Assembly: GCA_012267415.1 (NCBI GenBank)
Contig: JAAXGN010000044.1
Location: 124,001-188,000, forward strand
Reading direction: 5' to 3'
Origin: Candidatus Poribacteria bacterium
GTDB lineage: Bacteria > Poribacteria > WGA-4E > WGA-3G
DNA length: 64,000 nucleotides
The stretch's first letter is position 1. Every line of letters starts with the position of its first letter. Positions 1 to 9,417 of this stretch are shown here, piece after piece. Made by a program: the position numbers and the translations under genes. The notes below the pieces were generated by a model, which ran no database searches, was not told the DNA's origin, and saw only the letters and a list, made by a program, of their open reading frames with translations.

Positions 1-2
1 CA

Positions 3-962
3 GCATGGCTATGCAAGGCAGATTTGACGACTCAGATGATCATTGAGTTCCCATCATTGCAAGGTATTACTGGAAGCTACTATGCCAAAAACTCTGGTGA
101 ACCAGAGCCTGTTGCAGCAGCAATTGCTGAGCATTACCAACCACTTGGCGCTGAGACACCGTTACCAGCAACTGAGATCGGATCAGTTCTGGCTATTGCT
201 GACAAAATTGACACAATCGTTGGATACTTCGGCATAGAGGAACGTCCCACAGGTTCACAAGACCCATACTCACTACGACGACATGCACTCGGTACAATCC
301 GTATACTTCAAGAAACAGAGTTACCTTTGTCATTAAATGCAGTGATTGAAAAGGCTATCTCTTTGTATGAAATAGGTCTTGTGGAAGACACAAAACAGAG
401 TGTTCTGACTTTCATCAAGGAACGTCTTCGCGGTATTCTGCTAATGCAAGAATATGCACCAGACACTGCCGATGCAGTCTTAGCAGTCTGGGATGTTGAC
501 ATCGTGGATATTCTCAAGCGAGCCAGCGCGCTTGATGAATTCCGCTTGACATCCAATTTTGAGAAAGTATATAATGCTCTCAATCGGGTACTTAGAATCT
601 TACCCGATGATGAGGAAGAAGATCTTGATGATATATTTAATAATCTAAATCAGTTAAACTCAGGAAATGATAGGGAAACTATTGATACGTCCCTATTTAT
701 TGGAGAAGCGGAAAAAGAACTATACACTCGTATCAAAGAAACAGAAAATGCTATTATGATTAGCAGACTAGAACGTGCATATCCGAAGCTGTTGAAACAG
801 TTAGCAGGATTGCAGCCCGAAATAGACAAATTTTTTGACGATGTGCTTGTAATGGCAGAAGATGATGACTTACGTAGAAATAGATTAGCACTATTGAAAC
901 TGATAGCAGAACCTGTTTATGCGGTGGCAGATCTGACAAAATTGGTAATTGCAGGAGAATAG
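3..962 (+). CDS. glyS: Glycyl-tRNA synthetase beta subunit, C-terminal part (5' end outside window)
   Basis: GlyS is the tRNA-binding beta chain of the tetrameric bacterial glycyl-tRNA synthetase and works with GlyQ in the cytoplasm. The frame is open from base 3, and the residues CKADL just before the first possible start belong to the family signature, so the gene enters from the left edge and any start near base 24 is false. Visible family motifs are EFPSLQG, the GEPEPVAAAI/EHY stretch, LADK-like AIADKIDT and PTGSQDPYSLRR. The C-terminal helical region follows and ends at the TAG at 960-962. About 319 codons are present, against roughly 690 for a full subunit. Only 12 bases separate it from the protease gene, so the two are probably cotranscribed. 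The family call is secure. Confidence 0.93.
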   Translation, partial: AWLCKADLTTQMIIEFPSLQGITGSYYAKNSGEPEPVAAAIAEHYQPLGAETPLPATEIGSVLAIADKIDTIVGYFGIEERPTGSQDPYSLRRHALGTIRILQETELPLSLNAVIEKAISLYEIGLVEDTKQSVLTFIKERLRGILLMQEYAPDTADAVLAVWDVDIVDILKRASALDEFRLTSNFEKVYNALNRVLRILPDDEEEDLDDIFNNLNQLNSGNDRETIDTSLFIGEAEKELYTRIKETENAIMISRLERAYPKLLKQLAGLQPEIDKFFDDVLVMAEDDDLRRNRLALLKLIAEPVYAVADLTKLVIAGE

Positions 963-974
963 AGACGCAATCTT

Positions 975-2234
975 ATGAACATCAAAAGGTATCTCCGTTA
1001 TTTCATGGATTTTGGTATATTAAACTCTTTTGAGAACGCTATTACTAAGGTTGTAGAGCGGAGTAAACCTGCTGTTGTTAGCCTTACGATAAAAAAAGAT
1101 GAAGAAAAAAAGAATACGACAGGGTCCGGTTTTATTTTTCGAAAAGACGGTCACATTCTAACCAATGAACACGTCGTGAGGGCGGCAAAAAGTATCACGG
1201 TGAGATTATATGATAATAACATGTTTGACGCAAAAGTTGTTGGAAGCGATCCGAACACTGACATAGCCGTGATAAAAATTCAAAGAGACAAGAAGTTCCC
1301 ATTTCTCTCTATAGCGGACTCCAAAAGAGTCAGGGTTGGACAATTTGCTATTACTATAGGTGATCCAATAGGTTATAGGCATACTGTGACAGCTGGTATT
1401 GTCGGTGGTAAAGATCGCTGTTTTCATCCAAAAAAAACAGAACTTTTTCAATATCATAATAATTACATCCAGACAGATGCTTGGATTAACCCCGGTAGTA
1501 GCGGAGGTCCTTTACTGAATATTCATGGTGAAGTTATCGGTATCGCTTCCTTAAACCCAGGAGAGGGTTCAACCTTAGCAATAAATAGTGATCTTGCGAA
1601 AACAATTGGACGTCAACTGATTGAACATGGCAGAGTTGTCCGCGGGTACATTGATGCGGATATGCGAAGTGTATCACAAGGTATCAAAATTACAAAAGTA
1701 GAACAGGACACGTCCGCATCCCGATGCGGTTTAAAACCTAACGACATCATTGTTGAATTCGATGAGGAAAAAGTACCAAGATCTTATGGCTTCAGATTGA
1801 TGGTTGCGGAGTGTGAGATTGGTAAGCAATATCCTGTTAAAATACTACGACAAGAACAGGAAATTATACTCAATGTAACTGTTGATGAGATGCCGCCTGA
1901 ATTAGTGGGACGTTCTGTGAAAACTGAGTCTGTTTCTTGGAAAACGCTTGGGTTAGCCGTGCAAAAATTAGAAAATGGAATTTTTCAAAGATATACCTAC
2001 CTAAGTGAGGAAGACCGGGGTATACTCGTTGAAAAAGTTAAGAAAGACTCTCCCGGATCCAATGCGAATATTCCACGTAACGCACTCATCATTGCTATTA
2101 ATGGGCAAGAAGTTAATGACATTAAAACATTTGAGACGTTTTTTCAAGATAAACAAGACATATCAGAAGTTACCCTTGATATTAAAAGTATACAAGGTAT
2201 AGAAAAAGTAACGGTAAAGTTCAGTAATAGTTAA
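975..2234 (+). CDS. HtrA/DegP-like trypsin-type serine protease with PDZ domains
   Basis: This is a 419-residue S1C-family serine protease. The catalytic triad is readable: His66 in TNEHVV, Asp96 in NTDIAV and Ser176 in NPGSSGGP. A PDZ domain follows at about 215-305, and a second at about 330-415, marked by the hydrophobic GILVEKVKKDSPGSNA segment. HtrA proteases degrade or refold damaged envelope proteins. However, the N-terminus (MNIKRYLRYFMDFG) has no clear signal peptide or membrane helix, so export cannot be assumed and a cytoplasmic role is possible. The start at 975 has only a weak ribosome site, and ATG 1005 is an alternative. It follows glyS after 12 bases. Family confidence is high; localisation and partners are unknown. 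Confidence 0.88.
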   Translation: MNIKRYLRYFMDFGILNSFENAITKVVERSKPAVVSLTIKKDEEKKNTTGSGFIFRKDGHILTNEHVVRAAKSITVRLYDNNMFDAKVVGSDPNTDIAVIKIQRDKKFPFLSIADSKRVRVGQFAITIGDPIGYRHTVTAGIVGGKDRCFHPKKTELFQYHNNYIQTDAWINPGSSGGPLLNIHGEVIGIASLNPGEGSTLAINSDLAKTIGRQLIEHGRVVRGYIDADMRSVSQGIKITKVEQDTSASRCGLKPNDIIVEFDEEKVPRSYGFRLMVAECEIGKQYPVKILRQEQEIILNVTVDEMPPELVGRSVKTESVSWKTLGLAVQKLENGIFQRYTYLSEEDRGILVEKVKKDSPGSNANIPRNALIIAINGQEVNDIKTFETFFQDKQDISEVTLDIKSIQGIEKVTVKFSNS

Positions 2235-2320
2235 CGGGAGTTTGAAGAAGTTTAGACGTTAAAACGCAGGATGTTACCTTATTGCAAATCTGTTAACTTG
2301 TGCATAAAAGGAAACAGAGA

Positions 2321-3946
2321 ATGAGAAGTTTTAGCACTTACGGACGGGTGCGTCCTGAACAGCATTATATTGTGCCACGCACTGCTGAGATAACTGATTT
2401 CATTGCCCGCGTCAAAGTTGGTAGATATGTCGTGCTGTTTGCACCCCGCCAGACAGGCAAAACCACTTTTTTCCGATTGGCACTTGGGACACTCACAGCT
2501 GAAGACTCGACCTATTTCCCCATCCTATTGGACTTCCAAATGATGCGTAATGCTTCACCTGAAACTTTTTATAAGCAGCTCACCTATATGATTCGGGAGC
2601 AGGTAGATGCAGTTTTTCAGCGTTGCGGGGAACTCCCCTCTGAAGTGCTAGCCCATTTTTTGGAGAACACAACGTTAACCGACCATTTTTCAATGCGGCA
2701 GTTTTTTAAGCAACTTGCAACCTTACTGAACAGCGATTCTCACACAGATACACCTGCTTTTAAACGGGTTGTCCTCCTTATTGATGAATTTGATGGTATT
2801 CCGCAAACTGTTCTGAGTGATTTCTTGTATACACTCCGTCAGATTTATCTCTCTGACGAGCTGCAATGTCCATACAGCGTCGGGATTGTAGGTGTTAGAA
2901 GCATCGCCCAACTTGATTACGATAGGTCGGTCTCTCCATTCAATATCCAAGATGAGTTCAAATTGCCGAATTTCACGCTTGAACAGGTCCAACAACTTTT
3001 CCAGCAATGCACGGATGAAGTCGGACAAGCCTTCGCACCGGAGGTCCTCACTTCCATTCACAAACAAACAGCCGGACAACCTTATCTCGTTAATCGATTC
3101 GGACAGATTATTACCGAAGAGATGGATATCCCAAAAGATGATACAGTTGTGATGGCACACTTTGTAATGGCACATGCACAAATGCTGAGGGAACAGAACA
3201 CCAACATCACACATCTGACGACCAACATCCGTAAAGACCGACGCTTTGAAAATATGCTAATGCAAATCATGGACCGTGATGAAGGTGTAGATTTCAATAT
3301 ACACAACAGCATTATTAATGAACTTGCAACCTATGGTGTCATCAAAGCGGGGGTTGATGGGATGTGTGAAATCCTCAATCCGATCTATCTGTATTGCATC
3401 CTACAGACATTTAAACCTATCGTAAATGGATTGGAGGATGAGTATTTTCCAGAAGATATGGAGGATCCGTTTTCTGAGTACCTCACGCCTACTGGGGAAA
3501 TTGCCTTAGAGTCGTTACTGGATAACTTCCGAGATTTCATCACACGGGTAGGATTCAGGGTTCTGCAAGTTCCTGATACGCCTAAAGAATCTGTGGGGCG
3601 CCACCTCCTAATTGCTTATCTTGATGCGTTTGTGAAGCAAGTCGGGGGTGTGATGCACCTTGAAGTGCAAACTGGACGTGGTAGAATGGACCTCATCATC
3701 ACCCGCAACCAACGTAAATATATCGTTGAAACAAAAATATGGAGGGGGCGAAGTGCTTACGCATCAGGAAAGAAGCAACTCGCCGCATATCTCAAGTTGG
3801 AGAAGGTCAGTGAGGGTTATTATGTCGTATTTGATCATCGAACAACCCCCGAACCGCGCGTGGAGACCGAAACAGTTGACAGCGTAGTGATTCGGAGTTA
3901 CGTGATTCCTGTTGTACAAGAGCAACCTTCCTCCGTTACCAGATAA
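2321..3946 (+). CDS. AAA ATPase fused to a C-terminal PD-(D/E)XK nuclease domain
   Basis: The N-terminal half is a P-loop ATPase of the AAA-like type, with Walker A APRQTGKTT at about residues 41-49 and Walker B VVLLIDEFD at about 150-158. The C-terminal part (about 390-541) carries a nuclease-like motif: GRMDLII with Asp near 455, then VETKIW with Glu near 470 and Lys near 472. This matches the D...(E)xK pattern of PD-(D/E)XK folds. Such ATPase-nuclease proteins are multicopy in some environmental bacteria, and their job is not established. I start at ATG 2321, which has AAAGGAAA about eight bases upstream, rather than the in-frame GTG at 2300. The product is then 541 residues. It stands alone, with 86 bases before it and 165 featureless bases after. 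Confidence 0.8.
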   Translation: MRSFSTYGRVRPEQHYIVPRTAEITDFIARVKVGRYVVLFAPRQTGKTTFFRLALGTLTAEDSTYFPILLDFQMMRNASPETFYKQLTYMIREQVDAVFQRCGELPSEVLAHFLENTTLTDHFSMRQFFKQLATLLNSDSHTDTPAFKRVVLLIDEFDGIPQTVLSDFLYTLRQIYLSDELQCPYSVGIVGVRSIAQLDYDRSVSPFNIQDEFKLPNFTLEQVQQLFQQCTDEVGQAFAPEVLTSIHKQTAGQPYLVNRFGQIITEEMDIPKDDTVVMAHFVMAHAQMLREQNTNITHLTTNIRKDRRFENMLMQIMDRDEGVDFNIHNSIINELATYGVIKAGVDGMCEILNPIYLYCILQTFKPIVNGLEDEYFPEDMEDPFSEYLTPTGEIALESLLDNFRDFITRVGFRVLQVPDTPKESVGRHLLIAYLDAFVKQVGGVMHLEVQTGRGRMDLIITRNQRKYIVETKIWRGRSAYASGKKQLAAYLKLEKVSEGYYVVFDHRTTPEPRVETETVDSVVIRSYVIPVVQEQPSSVTR

Positions 3947-4111
3947 CATGGAGAGGGGCAAAGTATTTTGCGTTGAGGTTGATAGACACACCAGATATTC
4001 GTGGACATTATCTTAGATTTGTGTTAGACTGAGAGATAATTTAAGGTGGATTGAGAGTAGAGAACGATGAGAATACCAACATAACTATCCGCTTCTTTCA
4101 GAAATTTACTT

Positions 4112-7100
4112 ATGAAACAATATACTATTATCTGTATTTATCTCGTTATTTGTTTCACCTTTCTTATCGGCTGTGGTGAGAAAGAAGACAAGGGAATTCT
4201 TTCTGCAAGGAAAGCGATTGTTCAAGGCGATTACGCTACCGCTATCTCGTCTGTACAAAGTACCCTTTCTAATGACGCTGATAATCAGGAAGCACGTTAT
4301 CTCAAACGGTTGCTTCAGTTACGGGAAAGTACAGATACTGACAATTGGCACCAAGCCATTGCACAGATCCTAAGTCATCTTGAAACGTTGAACACCGAGA
4401 TACATTCAATTCAACTCCTTGATGACCCCGATTCTGACGATCTGAACCGACAGGAACGGCTTAGACGTTCACGGAATTCAATTTCAGGTCTCATCGCGAC
4501 TACGCTCGCTATGGCATCTGAAAAACAACCATCTCTGTTAGCGAACTTAGCGAGTAAATCAGACGCAGTTGTCGTTACTGCATTATTAGAAGCACGGAAA
4601 TGCTACCAACCTGCAGTTCACACAGTCGTTGATGAACTATTCCAGAAACTGCACAATACACAGGAGGGAACTGAATCTGACTTCACACTGCTTCTAATTA
4701 AGTCCACACAGAACCGAGACCCACATATCCGCAGTGCTGCAATCCAAGAATTAGGTAAACTAAAAAATGTCGATCTTATACCAACATACAGAACAATCCT
4801 GACTAAAACGGATGAAGCACCTGAAGTAGCATATAGCGCAATAGTTGCTGTTGGGGTCCTCTGCCAACCCACATTCAAACCGAATGCCGAAATCGTATCA
4901 ACCCTCCAACTGGCAGCGAGAAACAACAACGCGCAAGTCCGAATGCATGCAGCAAAACTACTTGGCAAACTACAATCCGAAGATGCTGTTGACGCACTCA
5001 TCAAACTCTTAGCAGACTCTAACGGTTATGTGAAAGAAGCCGCTATCGTTGCACTTGAAAGAATCGGAGAACCTGCCATACCATCACTTTTAACAGTCAT
5101 TGAAACCGGCGCGAGGAACATCATTCCAGATGTAGATGATAGCCAGATGTTATTGCTGTCTGAGCAATACCAATACATCGCAACTGCGTATATTGATGAC
5201 ACCTGGATGAAAAAGTATCGTTTAAGAGCACAAGCTGCAGCCATTGATACGTTGGGAAGAATTAGAGCGGAAGAGGCGGTCATTCCACTAATACAACTAT
5301 TGGGAAGCGAGGATCTGAAAGGAGCTTCACTTGCCGCACTCATCTCAATGAGAGGTACTGCAGTACCAGCACTTATAGAAGCACTCCAAACGGGTGAATA
5401 TCTCGTGCAGCTTGAATCGGCAAAGGCACTCAATAGTATTGGTGATAGACGCGCAATTCAACCGTTTATTGATATGCTAACCGGAACGACAAACAAAGAG
5501 GTGAAAGCAATCGTAGCGATGGCACTCGGTAATATGAGAGCACGCGGTCCAGAAAACAGTGCAGTTTCCGCATTGACCGACGCGCTTCAGTTGGATGACA
5601 CCACTGTCACACAAGCAGCCGAAGCACTCGGTAAAATAAATGTGTCCTCTGATGATACAACCCGCAAATTAATCGCAATATCTATGGATAAACTCCGACG
5701 CGAAACTGTCCGAATCGCTGCAATCAACGCGCTATGGCAGTTGAAACCATCAGATGCCACCCAACCGATGCTATTGCTTATGCTCAGTGATGAAACAAGT
5801 GCTGTTATCAGATCAAACGCTGTGAAAGTCCTCAGCCGTATCAAGGATACAGAAACACTCCCAGCACTTTCCTGGGTTCTATCCATGCAATATGACGAAA
5901 TCTCCCACTTCCAACGACACATGAAACGCGAATACAAAACACTTGATGCCCTCAGAGCGCAACTTGATTCCTTGAATATTGAATGGACAGCAGATTATCC
6001 ACAGCAGGAATACCGTGTTTGGGGTGAACTTAAGCCAATGCCAAGTCTCGTCCGTAGCGAAGTCGCACGAGCACTCGGAATCTTTAAAGGTGAAGTTGTT
6101 GTTGAACCGTTAGTGAATGCTTTAGCAGACGACCAGCGAGCCACTGTGCGACGTAGTGCCGCATGGGCACTCGGTAGGGTAGGGGGTGATGCTGCAATTG
6201 AAGCACTTATTACTGCACTGAAAAAGGACAAACAAGGCGTAGTCAGGCAAGAAGCAGCAATCGCATTAGGTACAATCAAATCGGTCAAAAGTGCTGAACC
6301 TTTACTCAATATTATCAGAACAGATAAGTATGAAACCGCACGACTTGAGGCAGCGAAAGCTCTCAGGGAAATTAATCCCACTGTGGTTGATAAAGGTCTT
6401 GTTGACATCGTCAGAAAAGGACGAGGCAGTTTCGATGACGGTCATGAAGTTCAAGCCGTACAAAATGAGGTAATCGGCGCATTATTGACAAACGGGAATG
6501 AAACCACAACAGGATTCCTGCTTGACGCACTGAAAACTGCAAACGACGAATGGACCCGCTGGGCAATAATATATATGCTTGGTGTCATTCACAGCAGTTC
6601 AGCGTTAGACACAATGCTTGCTGAGTTGGAAAGTCAGAGCTATGTTATACGCAAAGAGGTCGTTACTCGACTTGGTGGCTTCAAAGATAGAAAGACGGTG
6701 GACACGCTAATAGGGATTCTTCAGAACAAAGAAGAAATGGTATCTATCCGTGCTGCTGCAGTGGCTTCTCTAAATGCACTTCGCGATGAAAGCGCAGCAC
6801 CCGCACTCCGACAGGCACTTAACGATGAAAACAGTGCTATCCGTCTACAAGCCATTGCTGCACTGAGCAGTATAAAGGATGCAAAATCAGTTACCAAACT
6901 AAGTGAAATGGTCGAAAACCAGTTAGAAACGGATGCAATCCGCGCGACAGCAGTTACTGCATTGGGTAATATTGGCGATAAAAGTTCTGAAGACCTACTC
7001 ATACGCGCGCTTGACAATAGAATTGGCAACATCAGAAATAACGCGATACTTGCCCTTGGTAAACTTGAAAGCACGACTGCTGTCCCGTTGTTAATTTCAA

Positions 7101-7981
7101 TCTTAGAAGACAAAAGGATTCCTTTAGATGCAAGCACTGCTGCCTTAGCAAATGTCTCACCCCGTATGAAAGCTGCGATAGCACTCGGTCAAATCGGAGG
7201 GGAAGCAGCAATAAACGCACTCTCTCATCGTCTCATTGACGATACTGAATACATCATCGCATTGGAAGATGCTGGCAACAGACGTAATTTAGCGTTGAAT
7301 GATCGGAAACGCAACTGGAGTTGGCGAATCGTTGTCAATGCTGCGAAAAAACATAACCTGCCAGAATTCATCGCAGAAAAAATGCAGGCACGAGTTGACG
7401 ACACATGGGAAGGGACCCCAATTAGAAACGCTGCATCAATTATACTGGGACGGACGCGTTCTCTTGATGTTAATGAACTCAGGGAATCACTTGCCGATTC
7501 AAATGTAGACACTCGCAAAGATACTGCACGCAAAATTGGTGAAACTGGAACGATCGCATTAATACCTGATCTTGTCCTCGTGGCAAACGGAGAAAATGAA
7601 GGGAATAAAGACGTTAGAAGATTGGCAACGCAGGCTTTAGGTGAACTATCGGATCCTTCTACAACCGATGATCTTATCCAAATAATGAACAACGATGAGA
7701 ATCATATTGAAATTCGCAGAGATGCATCCCGTTCACTCGGAAAAATCGGAAATGAAAAAGCTGTAACCGCACTTGTTGCTAAACTCACAGAGTTGCATGC
7801 TGATCAGGCAGATCGTGCATTTCGACTAAATATAATACAAGCGTTAGGAGACGCAAAGAGTAATAGTCCTATACAGTTGCTTGAAACGCTCTTAAAAGAC
7901 TCAGACGCGGACATCCATTTCCAAGCCGCTTCCGCACTCTACGAGATTACCGGGAATGGATATGGTTATGATCGGTTGTAG
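4112..7981 (+). CDS. Very long HEAT-repeat lipoprotein
   Basis: This 1289-residue protein begins with a lipoprotein signal whose lipobox LIGC places the lipidated cysteine at position 21, so it is predicted to be anchored in the envelope. After a helical, TPR-like N-terminal region (about 30-80), nearly the whole length is HEAT repeats of the PBS-lyase type. The recurring pattern is a VR..AA.ALG.I....A...L...L.D core, for example around 190-330, 640-720 and 790-960. HEAT solenoids are protein-binding scaffolds. There is no catalytic motif, so phycobilin lyase activity should not be inferred from similarity. Several opposite-strand open frames lie beneath it, but these are shadows of its repetitive coding bias. 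The partner is unknown. Confidence 0.82.
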   Translation: MKQYTIICIYLVICFTFLIGCGEKEDKGILSARKAIVQGDYATAISSVQSTLSNDADNQEARYLKRLLQLRESTDTDNWHQAIAQILSHLETLNTEIHSIQLLDDPDSDDLNRQERLRRSRNSISGLIATTLAMASEKQPSLLANLASKSDAVVVTALLEARKCYQPAVHTVVDELFQKLHNTQEGTESDFTLLLIKSTQNRDPHIRSAAIQELGKLKNVDLIPTYRTILTKTDEAPEVAYSAIVAVGVLCQPTFKPNAEIVSTLQLAARNNNAQVRMHAAKLLGKLQSEDAVDALIKLLADSNGYVKEAAIVALERIGEPAIPSLLTVIETGARNIIPDVDDSQMLLLSEQYQYIATAYIDDTWMKKYRLRAQAAAIDTLGRIRAEEAVIPLIQLLGSEDLKGASLAALISMRGTAVPALIEALQTGEYLVQLESAKALNSIGDRRAIQPFIDMLTGTTNKEVKAIVAMALGNMRARGPENSAVSALTDALQLDDTTVTQAAEALGKINVSSDDTTRKLIAISMDKLRRETVRIAAINALWQLKPSDATQPMLLLMLSDETSAVIRSNAVKVLSRIKDTETLPALSWVLSMQYDEISHFQRHMKREYKTLDALRAQLDSLNIEWTADYPQQEYRVWGELKPMPSLVRSEVARALGIFKGEVVVEPLVNALADDQRATVRRSAAWALGRVGGDAAIEALITALKKDKQGVVRQEAAIALGTIKSVKSAEPLLNIIRTDKYETARLEAAKALREINPTVVDKGLVDIVRKGRGSFDDGHEVQAVQNEVIGALLTNGNETTTGFLLDALKTANDEWTRWAIIYMLGVIHSSSALDTMLAELESQSYVIRKEVVTRLGGFKDRKTVDTLIGILQNKEEMVSIRAAAVASLNALRDESAAPALRQALNDENSAIRLQAIAALSSIKDAKSVTKLSEMVENQLETDAIRATAVTALGNIGDKSSEDLLIRALDNRIGNIRNNAILALGKLESTTAVPLLISILEDKRIPLDASTAALANVSPRMKAAIALGQIGGEAAINALSHRLIDDTEYIIALEDAGNRRNLALNDRKRNWSWRIVVNAAKKHNLPEFIAEKMQARVDDTWEGTPIRNAASIILGRTRSLDVNELRESLADSNVDTRKDTARKIGETGTIALIPDLVLVANGENEGNKDVRRLATQALGELSDPSTTDDLIQIMNNDENHIEIRRDASRSLGKIGNEKAVTALVAKLTELHADQADRAFRLNIIQALGDAKSNSPIQLLETLLKDSDADIHFQAASALYEITGNGYGYDRL

Positions 7982-8122
7982 CATTGATGCTCAATTCAGA
8001 GAGTATTGTCCAACAAAAATACTCATAACATTTCATTGTGAAAGAAACCTAATAAGTGGTAAACTAAATAATCCGTATAAGAGTTTTGAGAATCCGTGTC
8101 AAATAGAGTAATGTAAATATCC

Positions 8123-8773
8123 ATGATTCCATCACATTATAGTGACAATGTTTTTATCAATTGTCCATTTGATGAAGATTATAAACCTTTCTTAGATGCG
8201 ATTGTGTTCACAGTGTACGATTGTGGCTTCATTGTGAGATGTGCGCTTGAAGAAGATGATGCTAGTCAAGTCAGAATTGATAAGATTTACAGCATTATTG
8301 AAGACTGTAAGTATGGAATTCATGATATATCCAGAACAGAATTAGACAGGACTTCAAATCTACCTCGATTTAACATGCCCTTTGAATTGGGTGTTTTCCT
8401 TGGTACAAAGAAATTTGGTTCAGAAGAACAAAAGAGAAAAAAATGCTTAATCTTGGACAAAGAACAGTATCGGTATCAATAGTTTATATCGGATATTGCA
8501 GGACAAGATATACAAGCTCATAACAACACACCTGAGCAGATTGTGAAAGTTGTACGGAATTGGATACGGACAGCATCGAATCGTCAGATGATTCCGGATG
8601 GAGGCATCATCTGGCAACGTTATCAAGATTTTATGGTAGATCTACCTCAAATGGCTCAAATACGGCAGTTAGATGCAAATAATCTGATTTTCAATGATTA
8701 TACTTGGATGATTGTAGAATGGTTGCAAACAAAAAAGAATCCTCTATCTAAACAGGGTAAAGGTGGTGATTAA
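8123..8773 (+). pseudogene. Conserved hypothetical protein interrupted by an in-frame TAG
   Basis: Two stretches, 8123-8482 and 8483-8773, lie in the same frame and are separated only by a TAG codon at 8480-8482. Read through, they give one protein of about 216 residues. It opens with DNVFINCPFDEDYKPF, contains CKYGIHDISRTELD and RFNMPFELGVFLG, and continues after the stop with FISDIAGQDI. From memory, this is a widespread uncharacterised family in which the residue at the stop position is normally Lys (YRYQKFISDIAGQDI). A single A-to-T change (AAG to TAG) would explain the break. The Rossmann-like look, with an early acidic/NCPF motif, hints at a nucleotide-binding fold, but no function is established. 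The remnant may be a recent pseudogene, a sequencing error or, less likely, a recoded gene. Confidence 0.72.
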
Positions 8774-8774
8774 A

Positions 8775-9060
8775 GTGGCAAGAACAAGAACTATAAAAGA
8801 CCCCCCCCAAACGAGGAAACCTTACAAAAAGCGAAATTCAACATGCAGTTGAAGCGGTTGTCTACGGTCTGACTGAAGATACCCATTATGTTATTCCAAG
8901 CGATAACGGTGGGTGGGATGTAAAACGTGGCAGAGCTACAAAAACATTAAGACATTTCTCTACTAAAAAAGAAGCCGTGAAGTACGGACGAGAAGTCAGT
9001 CAAAACCAAAAGACAGAATTTGTGATCTTCCATAAAAATGGTAAAATTCAAGATTATTAA
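8775..9060 (+). pseudogene. DUF2188-type small protein broken by a frameshift in a C8 tract
   Basis: A GTG at 8775, two bases after the previous stop, begins MARTRTIKD and then meets a run of eight C at 8801-8808. Without one of these bases the frame continues as PPKRGNLTKSEIQHA and then HYVIPSDNGGWDVKRG to a TAA at 9058-9060. With all eight C present, the first frame stops at a TGA soon after. The second part matches the DUF2188 pattern (VIP...GGWDVK, KKEAVKYGRE, GKIQDY). The intact product would be about 94 residues. The family has no proven role. The lesion sits in a homopolymer, so it may be a real mutation, a phase-variable tract or an assembly error. The upstream gene is also broken. 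Confidence 0.7.
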
Positions 9061-9073
9061 CAAGGAGATTTAT

Positions 9074-9397
9074 ATGGCATTTTTTGAACTACGGCAATAT
9101 AGAACGCAACCCGGACAACATGAAAACTGGGTGAAATACATGGAAGAAACCGTTATTCCGTTCCAGATTTCTAAAGGAATGGTCGTTATCGGTAGTTTCA
9201 TTGGTGAAGAAGAGGACGATCTTTACGTCTGGATCCGTCGGTTTGAAAGTGAAGAACAGCGGGAACGACTCTACGCTGCTGTCTATGAAGATGACCGATG
9301 GGTAAACGAAATCTCAGCACGGGTCGGTGAACTTATTGACAGATCTAAGATCGTTGTTACGCGTTTAGAACCGACCTCGCGCTCACCACATCAATAA
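9074..9397 (+). CDS. NIPSNAP-family protein
   Basis: This is a 107-residue NIPSNAP-domain protein. It begins MAFFELRQYRTQPGQ, has the family VVIGSF and YVWIRRFES segments, and forms a single ferredoxin-like alpha/beta fold. Bacterial members are small, often dimeric proteins found beside dioxygenases and other catabolic enzymes, and their reaction is generally unknown. I place the start at ATG 9074 because AAGGAG lies at 9062-9067. The longer in-frame extension to 9038 would run back into the 3' end of the broken gene upstream. It is followed after 20 bases by a PhyH dioxygenase in the same direction, which suggests a two-gene unit. Confidence 0.85.
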   Translation: MAFFELRQYRTQPGQHENWVKYMEETVIPFQISKGMVVIGSFIGEEEDDLYVWIRRFESEEQRERLYAAVYEDDRWVNEISARVGELIDRSKIVVTRLEPTSRSPHQ

Positions 9398-9417
9398 GTG
9401 AAAACGGAGAAGTCTGT

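Noticed and set aside
4618-7692. Many opposite-strand frames below the HEAT-repeat gene
   Set aside because: They follow the repetitive codon pattern of the HEAT gene, lack ribosome sites and have no family features.
9038-9397. Longer NIPSNAP protein starting at 9038
   Set aside because: The extension overlaps the DUF2188-type remnant; ATG 9074 has a strong AAGGAG site and the family begins there.
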